From the NCBI GenBank assembly GCA_003164925.1, contig PLRV01000036.1, positions 16,227 through 80,226 on the forward strand: 64,000 bases of DNA, in the 5' to 3' direction. Of this stretch, positions 17,439 to 25,130 are shown piece by piece. A program made the translations under genes and the position numbers. The notes beneath the pieces were generated by a model that made no database searches, had not been told where the DNA came from, and worked only from the letters and a program-made list of their open reading frames with translations. Every line of letters starts with the position of its first letter. The first letter of the stretch is position 1. This DNA is from Caulobacteraceae bacterium. Its GTDB lineage: Bacteria; Pseudomonadota; Alphaproteobacteria; Caulobacterales; Caulobacteraceae.

Positions 17439-17885
17439 ATGATGGTGCGGCTGCAAGGGCTACTGTCTTCACAGCTGGCGTTGTTCCTGCTGGTCGGCGG
17501 GACGGCGGCCGGGGTCCAGTGGTTGGCGCGTTTTCCGCTTAACCGGGTGATGCCCTTCGCCGCCGCGGTCGTGGTGGCTTACGCGATCGGCATGTTCATC
17601 GCCTTCGAGCTGAACCGCCGCTTCGTGTTCCCTGAAGGGGGCGACGCCAGGCACAGGCAATTTGTCCGCTTCTTCCTGGTCAACATCTTGTCCTTCGCCA
17701 CGGTGTGGGCTGTGTCTGTCGTGCTGGGGTCCGTGATCCTGCCGCGGTTCATGAGCCTGCAGGCGGCCGAGGCTGTGGGGCACGGCCTGGGGGTGCTGTC
17801 GCCGGCCCTGGCCAGCTACTTCCTGCACAAACACTTCACTTTCCGGGCGACGCCGGCGGCCGCGAGCGCGGGAACAGGGCCATGA
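17439..17885 (+). CDS. GtrA-family four-TM membrane protein
   Basis: This 148-aa protein has four hydrophobic segments and the GtrA pattern: LFLLVGGTAAGVQWL, IGMFIAFELNRRFVFPEGG, FVRFFLVNILSFATVWAV and LASYFLHKHFTF. GtrA proteins are linked to transport or handling of polyprenyl-phosphate sugars. In mycobacteria the GtrA protein Rv3789 is encoded next to DprE1 and DprE2 and affects use of decaprenyl-phospho-arabinose. Its stop overlaps the start of the HAD-UbiA gene (ATGA), so the two are translationally coupled. Role inferred: flipping or presenting the prenyl-phospho-pentose made by the next three genes. Confidence 0.88.
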   Translation: MMVRLQGLLSSQLALFLLVGGTAAGVQWLARFPLNRVMPFAAAVVVAYAIGMFIAFELNRRFVFPEGGDARHRQFVRFFLVNILSFATVWAVSVVLGSVILPRFMSLQAAEAVGHGLGVLSPALASYFLHKHFTFRATPAAASAGTGP

Positions 17886-19336
17886 CCGGACCGTCCCGAG
17901 GCGCGTCGCCCTTGATCGTGGACCTGGACTTCACCCTGCTGCGCACCGACAGTCTGTGGGAGCAGTTCACCGCCTTGTTCTTTCGCCGCCCGTGGGACGC
18001 TCTGTGCGCTCTGTGCGCCCTGGCGACGCTGGGCCGCGGCCGGGCGCAGTTCAAGGCGCGGATCGTCGAGCTGGTCGACCTGGACCCGGCCGCCCTGCCT
18101 TACCGCCAGGAGCTGGTCGACTACCTCAAGGCGCAAAAGGCGCAGGGTCGCCGCGTGCACCTGGCCACGGCCGCCGATCGCCGCACCGCCGAGGCGGTGG
18201 CTGCCCACGTGGGCCTGTTCGATACGGTGGAAGCCAGCGACGGCGCCCACAATCTCAAGGGCCAGGGCAAGGCCGAGCGTCTGGCTGAGCGGTTTCCCTC
18301 CGGTTTCGTGTACGCTGGCGACCATGCCGCCGATCTCAAGGTGTGGGCTGGCGCCGAGGCCATCGTCCTGGCCGGCGCCAGCCCAAGCGTGGCGCGCCGA
18401 GCTCGGGCCCTGGGCAAGCCGATCGAGGCGGAATTCAAGGGCCCCCGGGCCGGCTTGAAGGTATGGCGCAAGGCCCTGCGGCTGCACCAATGGGCCAAGA
18501 ACATCCTGGTGTTCGTGCCCCTGCTCCTGGCCCATCGCTACCGAGACCTCCACGCCGACGCCATGGTCGCGGCCGCATTTGTGGCCATGGGGCTGGTCGC
18601 CTCGGCCACCTATGTCATCAACGACCTGGCCGATCTGGCCGCCGACCGGCGCCACGCCGCCAAGCGGCGGCGGCCGTTCGCCGCGGGCGACCTCAGCATC
18701 GCCCAGGGCGCGGGCGCGGTGGCTTGCCTGTTCGCGGCCGGCTTCGGCCTGGCGGCGGCGCTGTCGCCCGCGCTGCTGCTCGGGCTGGCCGCCTACACCG
18801 TGCTGACGCTGAGCTACACCTTCCGGCTCAAGCGCCTGGCGCTGATCGATGTGGCCACCCTGGGCCTGCTCTACACCACCCGCATCGTGATCGGCGGTTT
18901 GGTGGCCCAGGTGCCGCTGTCGGTGTGGCTGTTGACCTTCTCGATGTTCTTTTTCTTCTCGATCTCCCTGGCCAAGCGCTACGCCGAGATCTTCGCCATG
19001 GCGGCCAAGGCGCGCGTCGGGGCTATCGCCGGGCGCGGCTATCGGGCCGACGACGGACCGGCCGTCCTGGCGCTGGGCGTCGGGGCCACGGTCGCCTCGG
19101 TGCTGATCGTGGTCATCTACCTGACCGACGAGGCTTTTCCGTCGAAGATCTATCATCATCCCAACTGGCTGTGGGCGGCCCCGTTCCTGTTGATGCTGTG
19201 GTCCAGCCGGGTCTGGCTGCTGGCGGGCCGCGGCGAGATGGACGAGGACCCTGTGGCCTTCGCCCTGCGCGATCGGTTCAGTTGGGCCCTGGCGGTCCCG
19301 CTGCTGCTGGCGTTTGCGCGCGCCGTCATTCGATGA
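17882..19336 (+). CDS. HAD phosphatase - UbiA-type polyprenyl phosphate phosphoribosyltransferase fusion
   Basis: This 484-aa protein has two parts. Residues ~1-185 are a HAD-like phosphatase with motif I DLDFTLL (D14, D16, T18) and motif IV GDHAAD (D147, D151). From ~193 there is a polytopic UbiA prenyltransferase (LHQWAKNILVFVPLLLAHR) with NDLADLAADRRHAAKRRRP (N247, D248, D251, D255) and about eight membrane segments. The second Asp motif closely resembles decaprenyl-phosphate phosphoribosyltransferase Rv3806c. Predicted roles are transfer of 5-phosphoribose from PRPP to polyprenyl phosphate, and removal of the 5-phosphate. The gene overlaps gtrA and dprE1 by ATGA at each end. Confidence 0.88.
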   Translation: MTGPSRGASPLIVDLDFTLLRTDSLWEQFTALFFRRPWDALCALCALATLGRGRAQFKARIVELVDLDPAALPYRQELVDYLKAQKAQGRRVHLATAADRRTAEAVAAHVGLFDTVEASDGAHNLKGQGKAERLAERFPSGFVYAGDHAADLKVWAGAEAIVLAGASPSVARRARALGKPIEAEFKGPRAGLKVWRKALRLHQWAKNILVFVPLLLAHRYRDLHADAMVAAAFVAMGLVASATYVINDLADLAADRRHAAKRRRPFAAGDLSIAQGAGAVACLFAAGFGLAAALSPALLLGLAAYTVLTLSYTFRLKRLALIDVATLGLLYTTRIVIGGLVAQVPLSVWLLTFSMFFFFSISLAKRYAEIFAMAAKARVGAIAGRGYRADDGPAVLALGVGATVASVLIVVIYLTDEAFPSKIYHHPNWLWAAPFLLMLWSSRVWLLAGRGEMDEDPVAFALRDRFSWALAVPLLLAFARAVIR

Positions 19337-20667
19337 GCGCGCCGTTCGTCTCTCAGTCCTACCGTTCCTGGGGCGGCGTGACCCGCACGGCGCGCCCGGT
19401 CGCGCATCCGAAGTGGCGCCAGGAGCTGGCCGGCCTTCTCGGAGGGGCCAGAGACCGGGGCGACGTGCTCGGGGTGGGCCTGGGGCGCTCCTATGGCGAC
19501 AGTGGGCTGGATGCGGGCGGGCGCCTGATCTGCGGCCGGGGCTTGGACCGGTTCATGGCCTTCGACCCGCAAACCGGAGTCCTTCGCGCCGAGGCCGGCG
19601 CCAGCTTGGACGACATCCTGCAGCTGGTGGCGCCGCGCGGGTGGTTCTTGCCCACCACGCCAGGGACGCGCTTTGTCACCCTGGGCGGGGCGGTGGCCAA
19701 CGACGTGCATGGCAAGAACCACCACCGGGCCGGCTCGTTCGGCCTGCATGTGCGCCGGCTTGGCCTGATCCGTTCGGACCGGGGGGCCCTGGAGCTGTCC
19801 AGAGAGCAGGAGCCCCAGCTGTTCTTCGCCACTCTGGGCGGGTTGGGCCTGACGGGCTTCATCGCGTGGGTGGAGCTGCAGTTGGCGCCCACGCCGAGCA
19901 GCTTTCTGGATCAGGAGGCCATCGGTTTCTCCGGCTTGGACGGTTATTTCGACCTGCTGGCCGACAGCCACGACCGATTCGAGCATGTGGCGGCCTGGAT
20001 CGATTGCTCGGCCACAGGCGGCGGCCTCGGCCGCGGCGTCATGTTCCGCGCCAACTGGTCGGCCGAGGGCGGCCTTGTTACCCATGAGCGACGCCTGAAG
20101 CTGACCCTGCCGCTGGAGGCTCCGGGCTGGGTGCTGAACCGATGGTCGGTGGGGGCGTTCAACAGCCTTTATTACAGCGTGCATGGCTCGCGCCACGGCT
20201 TGCGGCGCATACCCTACGCCGCCGGCTTCTATCCGCTGGACGCCATCGGCGGTTGGAATCGGCTGTACGGGCGGGCCGGATTTTTCCAGCATCAGAGCGT
20301 CATTCCCGAGGGGGTCGCGCGGGAAGCCGTGCGCAAAATGCTCGAGCGAATCTCCGCCTCGGGCCAGGGCTCCTTCCTGGCGGTGCTCAAGAGCTTCGGC
20401 GGTAAGGATTCCGGCGGCCTGGTCAGCTTTCCCAGACCCGGCGCCTCCCTGGCGCTGGACTTCCCCAATCGCGGGGCCGAGACCCTGGATCTGCTCGACC
20501 GGCTCGACGCCATCGTGGCGGACGCCGGCGGCCGTATCTACCCGGCCAAGGACGGACGCATGTCCGCCGCCATGTTCCAGCAGGGCTATCCGCGCTGGCG
20601 CGCGCTGGAAGCCCTGCGCGATCCATCCTTTCAATCCGCCTTCTGGCGCCGGGTCACCCAATCATGA
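19333..20667 (+). CDS. dprE1: Polyprenyl-phospho-beta-D-ribose 2-oxidase (DprE1-like FAD enzyme)
   Basis: DprE1 oxidises the 2-OH of polyprenyl-phosphoryl-ribose, the first half of 2-epimerisation to the arabinose form. The 444-aa protein has the FAD-binding PCMH-type segments GLGRSYGDSGLDAGG and PTTPGTRFVTLGGAVANDVHG followed by KNHHRAGSFG. It has the substrate-side GGWNRLYGRAGFFQHQSVIP and the conserved lysine in YPAKDGR. The position of the mycobacterial inhibitor-reactive cysteine (…CVDFP) reads LALDFP, that is Ala374. Translational coupling to the flanking genes by 4-nt overlaps supports a shared pathway. Family assignment is strong; the substrate is inferred from context. Confidence 0.92.
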   Translation: MSAPFVSQSYRSWGGVTRTARPVAHPKWRQELAGLLGGARDRGDVLGVGLGRSYGDSGLDAGGRLICGRGLDRFMAFDPQTGVLRAEAGASLDDILQLVAPRGWFLPTTPGTRFVTLGGAVANDVHGKNHHRAGSFGLHVRRLGLIRSDRGALELSREQEPQLFFATLGGLGLTGFIAWVELQLAPTPSSFLDQEAIGFSGLDGYFDLLADSHDRFEHVAAWIDCSATGGGLGRGVMFRANWSAEGGLVTHERRLKLTLPLEAPGWVLNRWSVGAFNSLYYSVHGSRHGLRRIPYAAGFYPLDAIGGWNRLYGRAGFFQHQSVIPEGVAREAVRKMLERISASGQGSFLAVLKSFGGKDSGGLVSFPRPGASLALDFPNRGAETLDLLDRLDAIVADAGGRIYPAKDGRMSAAMFQQGYPRWRALEALRDPSFQSAFWRRVTQS

Positions 20668-21431
20668 AAAGCAGCAACGCGGCCCCCATGGGCGTGATCA
20701 TTCTCGGCGCGAGCTCCGCCATAGCCGAGGCGGTCGCTCGTAGGCTGGCGACCAAGGGCGTGCGGCTGGGCCTCGTGGCGCGCGACGCCGTCAAGCTCGC
20801 CGCCATAGGGGACGATCTGCGCATACGCGGCGCGCCGCAGATCGCGGTGCGGGCCTGGGATCTGGCGGCCGGTCCCGCTCCGGGCGCCTTGGCCGAACTG
20901 GCCCAGGAGATGGGCGGCGCCGATACGGTGCTGATCGCCTACGGCCTCCTGGGCGACCAGGCCCTAGCCGAGGCCGACGGGGCAGCGGCGCTGGAGCTGC
21001 TCCAGGTCAATTTCACCAGCGCCGTGTCGTGGGCGCTGGAGTCCAGCCGCGTGCTGGCGACGATATGCGGCGCGCACGGGCTGGTGGTGGGCCTGGGCAG
21101 CGTGGCTGGGGACAGGGGCCGCAAATCCAACTTCGTCTATGGCGCGGCCAAGGGCGGATTGGCCCTGGCGTTGCAGGGCATGGCTCACCGCTCCGCCCTG
21201 ACTGGCGCCCCTCGCGGGATGGTGGTCAAGCTCGGCTTCGTGGATACGCCGATGACGGCGGGCTTCAAGAAAGGCGGTCCGCTTTGGTCTACGCCAGATC
21301 AGGCGGCGGCGGCGATCGTGCAGGCGATGGCCCGGCCCAAGGCCATCGTCTATGCGCCATGGTTCTGGCGCTGGATCGCCTTGATCATCCGCCTTCTGCC
21401 CGAGGCGGTGTTCAATCGCGCGGACCTCTGA
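20664..21431 (+). CDS. dprE2: Polyprenyl-phospho-2-keto-pentose reductase (DprE2-like SDR)
   Basis: DprE2 reduces the 2-keto intermediate made by DprE1 with NADH, completing ribo-to-arabino epimerisation. The 255-aa short-chain dehydrogenase has the cofactor loop GVIILGASSAIAEAVAR, a catalytic Ser region LGSVAGDRGRKSN and the YGAAK (YxxxK) motif. A C-terminal hydrophobic stretch (FWRWIALIIRLLP) is typical of membrane-associated DprE2 proteins. It overlaps dprE1 by ATGA and closes the four-gene set. Many SDRs look alike, but adjacency to dprE1 makes this call firm. Confidence 0.9.
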   Translation: MKSSNAAPMGVIILGASSAIAEAVARRLATKGVRLGLVARDAVKLAAIGDDLRIRGAPQIAVRAWDLAAGPAPGALAELAQEMGGADTVLIAYGLLGDQALAEADGAAALELLQVNFTSAVSWALESSRVLATICGAHGLVVGLGSVAGDRGRKSNFVYGAAKGGLALALQGMAHRSALTGAPRGMVVKLGFVDTPMTAGFKKGGPLWSTPDQAAAAIVQAMARPKAIVYAPWFWRWIALIIRLLPEAVFNRADL

Positions 21432-21466
21432 GGCGAATTACGCAAATGTCCGCAAACCCCATCAGG

Positions 21467-21526
21467 CCCTGGCTTCAAATCTGTGGAGCCTGATCAGGCT
21501 TCGAGATGAAGCCATCAGATTCTAGG
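21467..21526 (+). repeat. Dispersed intergenic repeat, GANTC-rich family (partial copy R2)
   Basis: The segment CCTGATCAGGCTTCGAGATG, then AAGCCATCAGATTCTAGG, matches the first module of R1 in reverse complement and the second half of R3. It lies between convergent dprE2 and the 194-aa gene and supplies the CTA that is that gene's TAG stop. GANTC occurs at 21518 and 21526. Confidence 0.7.
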
Positions 21527-22106
21527 AATCGAGGCCGGGCAGGGGCAATACTCCGAATAGAGCCGCTGTGATCCGCCCGTTAGGGTCCGTGACCGTGGGG
21601 GTCTGCTGCCTCAACATAAATTTGTGGTCCGGGTCGCTCTTGAGGATGGTGATCTCTTCGATGGCGTCTTGCTTCACCCGGTCCGGCGCACCCGTCCAGT
21701 TGTTCAAGATGAACATGACGCGCCAGATCGCGCGCGGGCCCGCGTAGGGCGTGATGGAATAGCTGATGTCTAAGGCGTTCTGGCCCTCGGCCGTGAGATG
21801 GCCGTGCAGCAGCCGGTCGGCGTAGGCCAGCCGCAGCCAGCCGCTCACCTCGCCAGGCTGCGATCGCACAAGGTTGAGGGCGGCGGCTCTTTGCCGGGCG
21901 CCGTCGCGACCCTGAGGGTCCTGTTGTTCGATCAGACGTTCCTGCTGCATGGGATTGGGCAGCGGCCAGGTCGCCCCGCAGCATCCCGCGGGCGCGACGA
22001 AACTTTCGGCGAAGAGCCAAATTCCATAAGCGGCCCCGAGGGCGCCAATTGCGCCCAGGACCCAGATATTGCCGCGTGCCGGCGCCATTTTTTGAGGCGT
22101 TCCCAT
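21522..22106 (-). CDS. Membrane-anchored hypothetical protein of the exopolysaccharide locus
   Basis: This 194-aa protein has one N-terminal transmembrane helix (IWVLGAIGALGAAYGIWLF, roughly residues 14-34) and a periplasmic remainder. The remainder contains a CCG pair just after the membrane (APAGCCGATWPLPNP) and a helical region rich in Arg/Gln/Ala (GARQRAAALNLVRSQPGEVSGW) resembling tetratricopeptide-like helices. It resembles the small anchored proteins found beside wza/wzc genes in alphaproteobacterial EPS loci, but I do not recognise a named family. It is encoded opposite to the operon and divergent from the OPX gene across 110 bp. Confidence 0.7.
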   Translation of the reverse strand: MGTPQKMAPARGNIWVLGAIGALGAAYGIWLFAESFVAPAGCCGATWPLPNPMQQERLIEQQDPQGRDGARQRAAALNLVRSQPGEVSGWLRLAYADRLLHGHLTAEGQNALDISYSITPYAGPRAIWRVMFILNNWTGAPDRVKQDAIEEITILKSDPDHKFMLRQQTPTVTDPNGRITAALFGVLPLPGLDS

Positions 22107-22216
22107 GTGGATGGCGTCTCAGCTGTAAATAAACGGTTTTATGGACGGCGTCGCGAGCGTTCTTTCTGCATCGTACAGGTTAGGGCCTTGATGTCACATC
22201 ATTATCAGGAGGGGCG

Positions 22217-22807
22217 ATGACGCGCCACATTGTGTTCCGTGCGCTGATTTTGGCCTTTTTGGGACTGTTTTTCGCGGGCGCAGTCCTGGCCGCCGCCCCT
22301 TCGCCCGTCTCAGAAGGATCGCCAGCGGCGACTGAGGCGGACGCTCAATTCGAATATCATCTTGGGGCGGGCGACAAGCTGCGCATCGTGGTGTTCGGCG
22401 AGGACTCCCTTTCGGGAGAATTCTTCGTGTCCGGCGGCGGCAAGGTGTCCCTTCCGTTGATCGGCGACGTCGACGCAACCGGCCTGACCATTCCGCAACT
22501 GCAAAAGGCGATCGAACAGAAGCTGGCGGATGGCTATCTAAAGCAGCCACAAGTCAGCGCCGAGGTGGAGAACTATCGGCCCTTCTACATTCTCGGCGAG
22601 GTGATGAAGCCGGGCGAATACCCCTACACCAACGGCCTTACGGTGCTGAACGCCGTCGCCACCGCCGAGGGCTTCACCTACCGCGCGGACACACGCAAGG
22701 TGTACATCAAGCGCGCCACCAGCCTTGGCGAGACCCAAATGCCGTTGACGACGGCCACGCCGGTGCTGCCCGGCGACACTATCAGGATCGGCGAACGGTT
22801 CTTCTAG
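22217..22807 (+). CDS. Polysaccharide export protein, short OPX (Wza/GumB-like)
   Basis: This 196-aa exported protein has a cleavable signal peptide ending near GAVLAAAPSP and no lipobox cysteine. A Poly_export domain follows (YHLGAGDKLRIVVFGEDSLSG, VSGGGKVSLPLIGDVDATG), then one SLBB-like domain (FYILGEVMKPGEYPYTNGLT, VLNAVATAEGFTYRAD). It is about half the length of E. coli Wza and lacks the C-terminal outer-membrane helix. This corresponds to the short OPX class that depends on a separate beta-barrel porin. The barrel encoded at 23792 is the obvious partner. It would form the periplasmic channel above the Wzc-type copolymerase. Confidence 0.92.
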   Translation: MTRHIVFRALILAFLGLFFAGAVLAAAPSPVSEGSPAATEADAQFEYHLGAGDKLRIVVFGEDSLSGEFFVSGGGKVSLPLIGDVDATGLTIPQLQKAIEQKLADGYLKQPQVSAEVENYRPFYILGEVMKPGEYPYTNGLTVLNAVATAEGFTYRADTRKVYIKRATSLGETQMPLTTATPVLPGDTIRIGERFF

Positions 22808-23278
22808 GATTGAATCCTCCAGCTCCGGCATTTGACCCCCTCAGAAGCGATGGCCGGCGGGCCGCCGCAGTCGATACGGCTGAAGATCAAATGCAGCCCC
22901 AATTCGGGGTGGAATAGACCTAGCTGTACCGTAGCGCCGCGGACGTGAGCCGCCGCCGACTGACGGCTGAAACGCGGGACGCACCGTCTGATTCAGGTAG
23001 CTGGCCGTTCTGTGCACGTGTATGTGCCCGAGTTGTGGGCGCTGCACCGCGATAATGGCCGATGATCATGTATATTATTCGAGCATTGAGTCTTTTCAGG
23101 CTCTGACATCTTTTTCCAGGCGATACATTGATCCGGTGAAGCGCTAATGTCACAGGCGAATGCATGACCAGCGCGGCGTTAATTGTGATGTATGCTTGGT
23201 CATTCGCTCGAGGCAGATGAATATTTTTTGCACAACAATGGCCATTAGGCCGAATGTTGTGTTTGGAGGGCTCGAATA
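22808..23278 (+). promoter_or_regulatory. Long non-coding leader with inverted repeats upstream of the Gly-rich secreted protein gene
   Basis: This 471-bp stretch has no credible gene and is A/T-rich in its last 250 bp. It contains an imperfect inverted repeat GCGAATGCATGACCA (23156-23170) versus TTGGTCATTCGC (23196-23207). A second hairpin, CACAACA..GGCC-ATTA-GGCC..TGTTGTG (23231-23261), sits just before the GGAG ribosome-binding site of the next gene. It probably carries a separate promoter and a structured 5' leader or operator; which of these is unresolved. Confidence 0.55.
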
Positions 23279-23719
23279 ATGGCTATTCACAAAACCGCCT
23301 TGGCGGCTGCGATGATTGTGGGGATGGCGTCCGCCGGATCCGCTGCTCTGGCCGAACCCAGTTCAGCAGAGACCAGTCTGACCGCCTCTTTGGAGGCCGC
23401 GCTCAAGAGTTTGGATAGTGCGGCGCCCGAAGAGAAGACCAAGGACAAGCTCCAGCAGGTGATCGCTCGAATTCTCGCGCTGTCGGACGCCACGCCTGTT
23501 GAAAAGCAGGCGGCGCTCGAAGCGGTGGCCGCGGCGGACGCCCACGACGAGTCAGGCTTCCCAGCCGAAACTCGGCCTGCGCTGACGGTTGAACTCGCCG
23601 CCATTTTGGGAAGCGACGTCACCGCTTCCGGCGGCGGCGCAGGCGGCAGCGCCGGCTTTGGCACGGCCGGCTTGGGCGGTGGCGGCGGCGGCGGGACGAG
23701 CGTCTACAGCCACAGTTAA
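23279..23719 (+). CDS. Secreted protein with glycine-rich C-terminus, unknown function
   Basis: This 146-aa protein has a clear signal peptide (MAIHKTALAAAMIVGMASAG...ALAEP). An Ala/Glu/Lys helical middle (EAALKSLDSAAPEEKTKDKL, ARILALSDATPVEKQAALEAV) precedes a low-complexity Gly/Ser/Ala tail with a seven-glycine run ending TSVYSHS. There are no cysteines in the mature part. It lies between the OPX and beta-barrel genes behind a long leader with two inverted repeats, and has the ribosome-binding site GGAGGG. The location suggests a structural or accessory part of the secreted matrix, but this is inference; I recognise no family. Confidence 0.75.
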   Translation: MAIHKTALAAAMIVGMASAGSAALAEPSSAETSLTASLEAALKSLDSAAPEEKTKDKLQQVIARILALSDATPVEKQAALEAVAAADAHDESGFPAETRPALTVELAAILGSDVTASGGGAGGSAGFGTAGLGGGGGGGTSVYSHS

Positions 23720-23791
23720 GGCGAAATGGCGCTCGGGGCTCGTCGAGGGGACGGCTCTGAGCTAGCGCCGCGTAACGAGAAGGGGATAGGC

Positions 23792-25084
23792 ATGGCGTTC
23801 AAAGCCCTGTCTGGTGTTGTGGCGTATGCCGCCGCTTTGTTGATGGCGGGTCAGGCCTTAGCCCAGGCGCAAGACAATTACTTTTCGCGAGATCGAAACA
23901 TCAGCGTTCGCGAGCGAGCGCGGCCCGGATATGACGCTCTGGGCATGCCGCTAAGCGGCTTCATCGCCTATCCAAAGATCGAGCTGGGCGTTCAGGAGAA
24001 CACCAACATCTATGGCGCGGCCGCCAACCCGACGGCCGACACGGTTGGGATAATCAGTCCTGAGATCAACCTAGCCTCACGTTGGTCGCGCAATAGCCTT
24101 ACGTTCTTCGCGCGCACCCAGACCCGCGCCTATGCCTCCCATTCCGGGGAAGACACCACCGATTGGCAAACCGGTGGGACAGGTCGGCTGGATCTTGGCG
24201 CTTCGACAATCTCTTTCCAGGGCGACTACGGCTATCTGGCCGAACCGCGGACGGCCGTCATCAGCCAGACCTCGACCAGTTTCGCGACGCTGCACCCTAT
24301 CGAATATTACCTGGGCGAGACCGATTTGGACGCCCGCCACACCTTCAACCGGCTGCAGATTGAAGGCGAGGCCTCGTACAAGAGCTACCAGTTCCAGAAC
24401 GGAACCAATGCAGCAGACCAGCTCGTTCTTGAAAGCCCGCTGGACTATGACCGCATGGTCGCCTCGGCCAAGGCAGGATATGCGGTCAGCCCCGACACGG
24501 CGATCTACGCCTCGTTCCGCTATAATACGATCTCCTATCCGAATAACTCCGCCACGGTCACGACCAACGGCGCGAGCCGCAATTCCAGCGGTGAGAGCTA
24601 TGACGTTGGCGCCAATTTCGACCTTACCCAGCTTATCCGCGGCGACGCCCAGTTCGGCTATTTGCACCAGCAGTTCGACTCCCCGCTGTTCAAGCCGCTG
24701 GACGGATTCCATGCCCTGGCCAAGGTGGAGTGGTTCCCCACCGAGTTGGCCACGGTGACCGTCAGCGGAGAGCGCGACGTCAACGCCGCAACCTTGCCCG
24801 GCTCGGCCTCGATGATCAGCGGAGTCGCCTCAGGACAGGTCGATTACGAACTGCTCCGCAACGTCATCCTCACGGGAATCGCGCGCTATCAGGACGACGC
24901 CTTTCAGGGCGTCGATCGTGATGACCACATCGTCGATGTGGCGATCAGCGCGGACTATCTGCTTAACCGCGGCGTCGGCGTCCACTTGGCGTACGACTAT
25001 CTGACCCAGGATTCATACGGCGTGAATCGGGGCGTAACTTTCAACGACAACCGGGTCACCCTCTCGACGACCCTTCAGTATTGA
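23792..25084 (+). CDS. Outer-membrane beta-barrel protein of the polysaccharide export system
   Basis: The 430-aa product starts at the ATG at 23792 with a signal peptide ending LLMAGQALAQAQD. The mature part has alternating hydrophobic/polar strands with aromatic girdles: LTFFARTQTRAYASH, DLGASTISFQGDYGYLAEP, ASYKSYQFQNG, TAIYASFRYNTISYP and VRVTLSTTLQY-like closing residues (NRVTLSTTLQY). The C-terminal residue is an aromatic-containing strand end, typical of BAM substrates. Such BBP2-type barrels accompany short OPX proteins and are proposed to be the outer-membrane polysaccharide channel. The gene lies between the OPX/secreted-protein genes and wzc. Confidence 0.85.
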   Translation: MAFKALSGVVAYAAALLMAGQALAQAQDNYFSRDRNISVRERARPGYDALGMPLSGFIAYPKIELGVQENTNIYGAAANPTADTVGIISPEINLASRWSRNSLTFFARTQTRAYASHSGEDTTDWQTGGTGRLDLGASTISFQGDYGYLAEPRTAVISQTSTSFATLHPIEYYLGETDLDARHTFNRLQIEGEASYKSYQFQNGTNAADQLVLESPLDYDRMVASAKAGYAVSPDTAIYASFRYNTISYPNNSATVTTNGASRNSSGESYDVGANFDLTQLIRGDAQFGYLHQQFDSPLFKPLDGFHALAKVEWFPTELATVTVSGERDVNAATLPGSASMISGVASGQVDYELLRNVILTGIARYQDDAFQGVDRDDHIVDVAISADYLLNRGVGVHLAYDYLTQDSYGVNRGVTFNDNRVTLSTTLQY

Positions 25085-25130
25085 CCCGAGCTTACCCGTC
25101 GGTGGCTGGCCCAGACTAGGTTTGATCTCA

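Noticed and set aside
17816-19159. 447-codon minus-strand frame opposite the HAD-UbiA gene
   Set aside because: Lacks any motif; the plus strand encodes conserved HAD and UbiA active-site residues in the proper order.
18343-19332. Long N-terminal extension of dprE1
   Set aside because: The frame is open only because it lies within the UbiA gene in another frame; homologues start at the ATG at 19333, which also gives an ATGA overlap.
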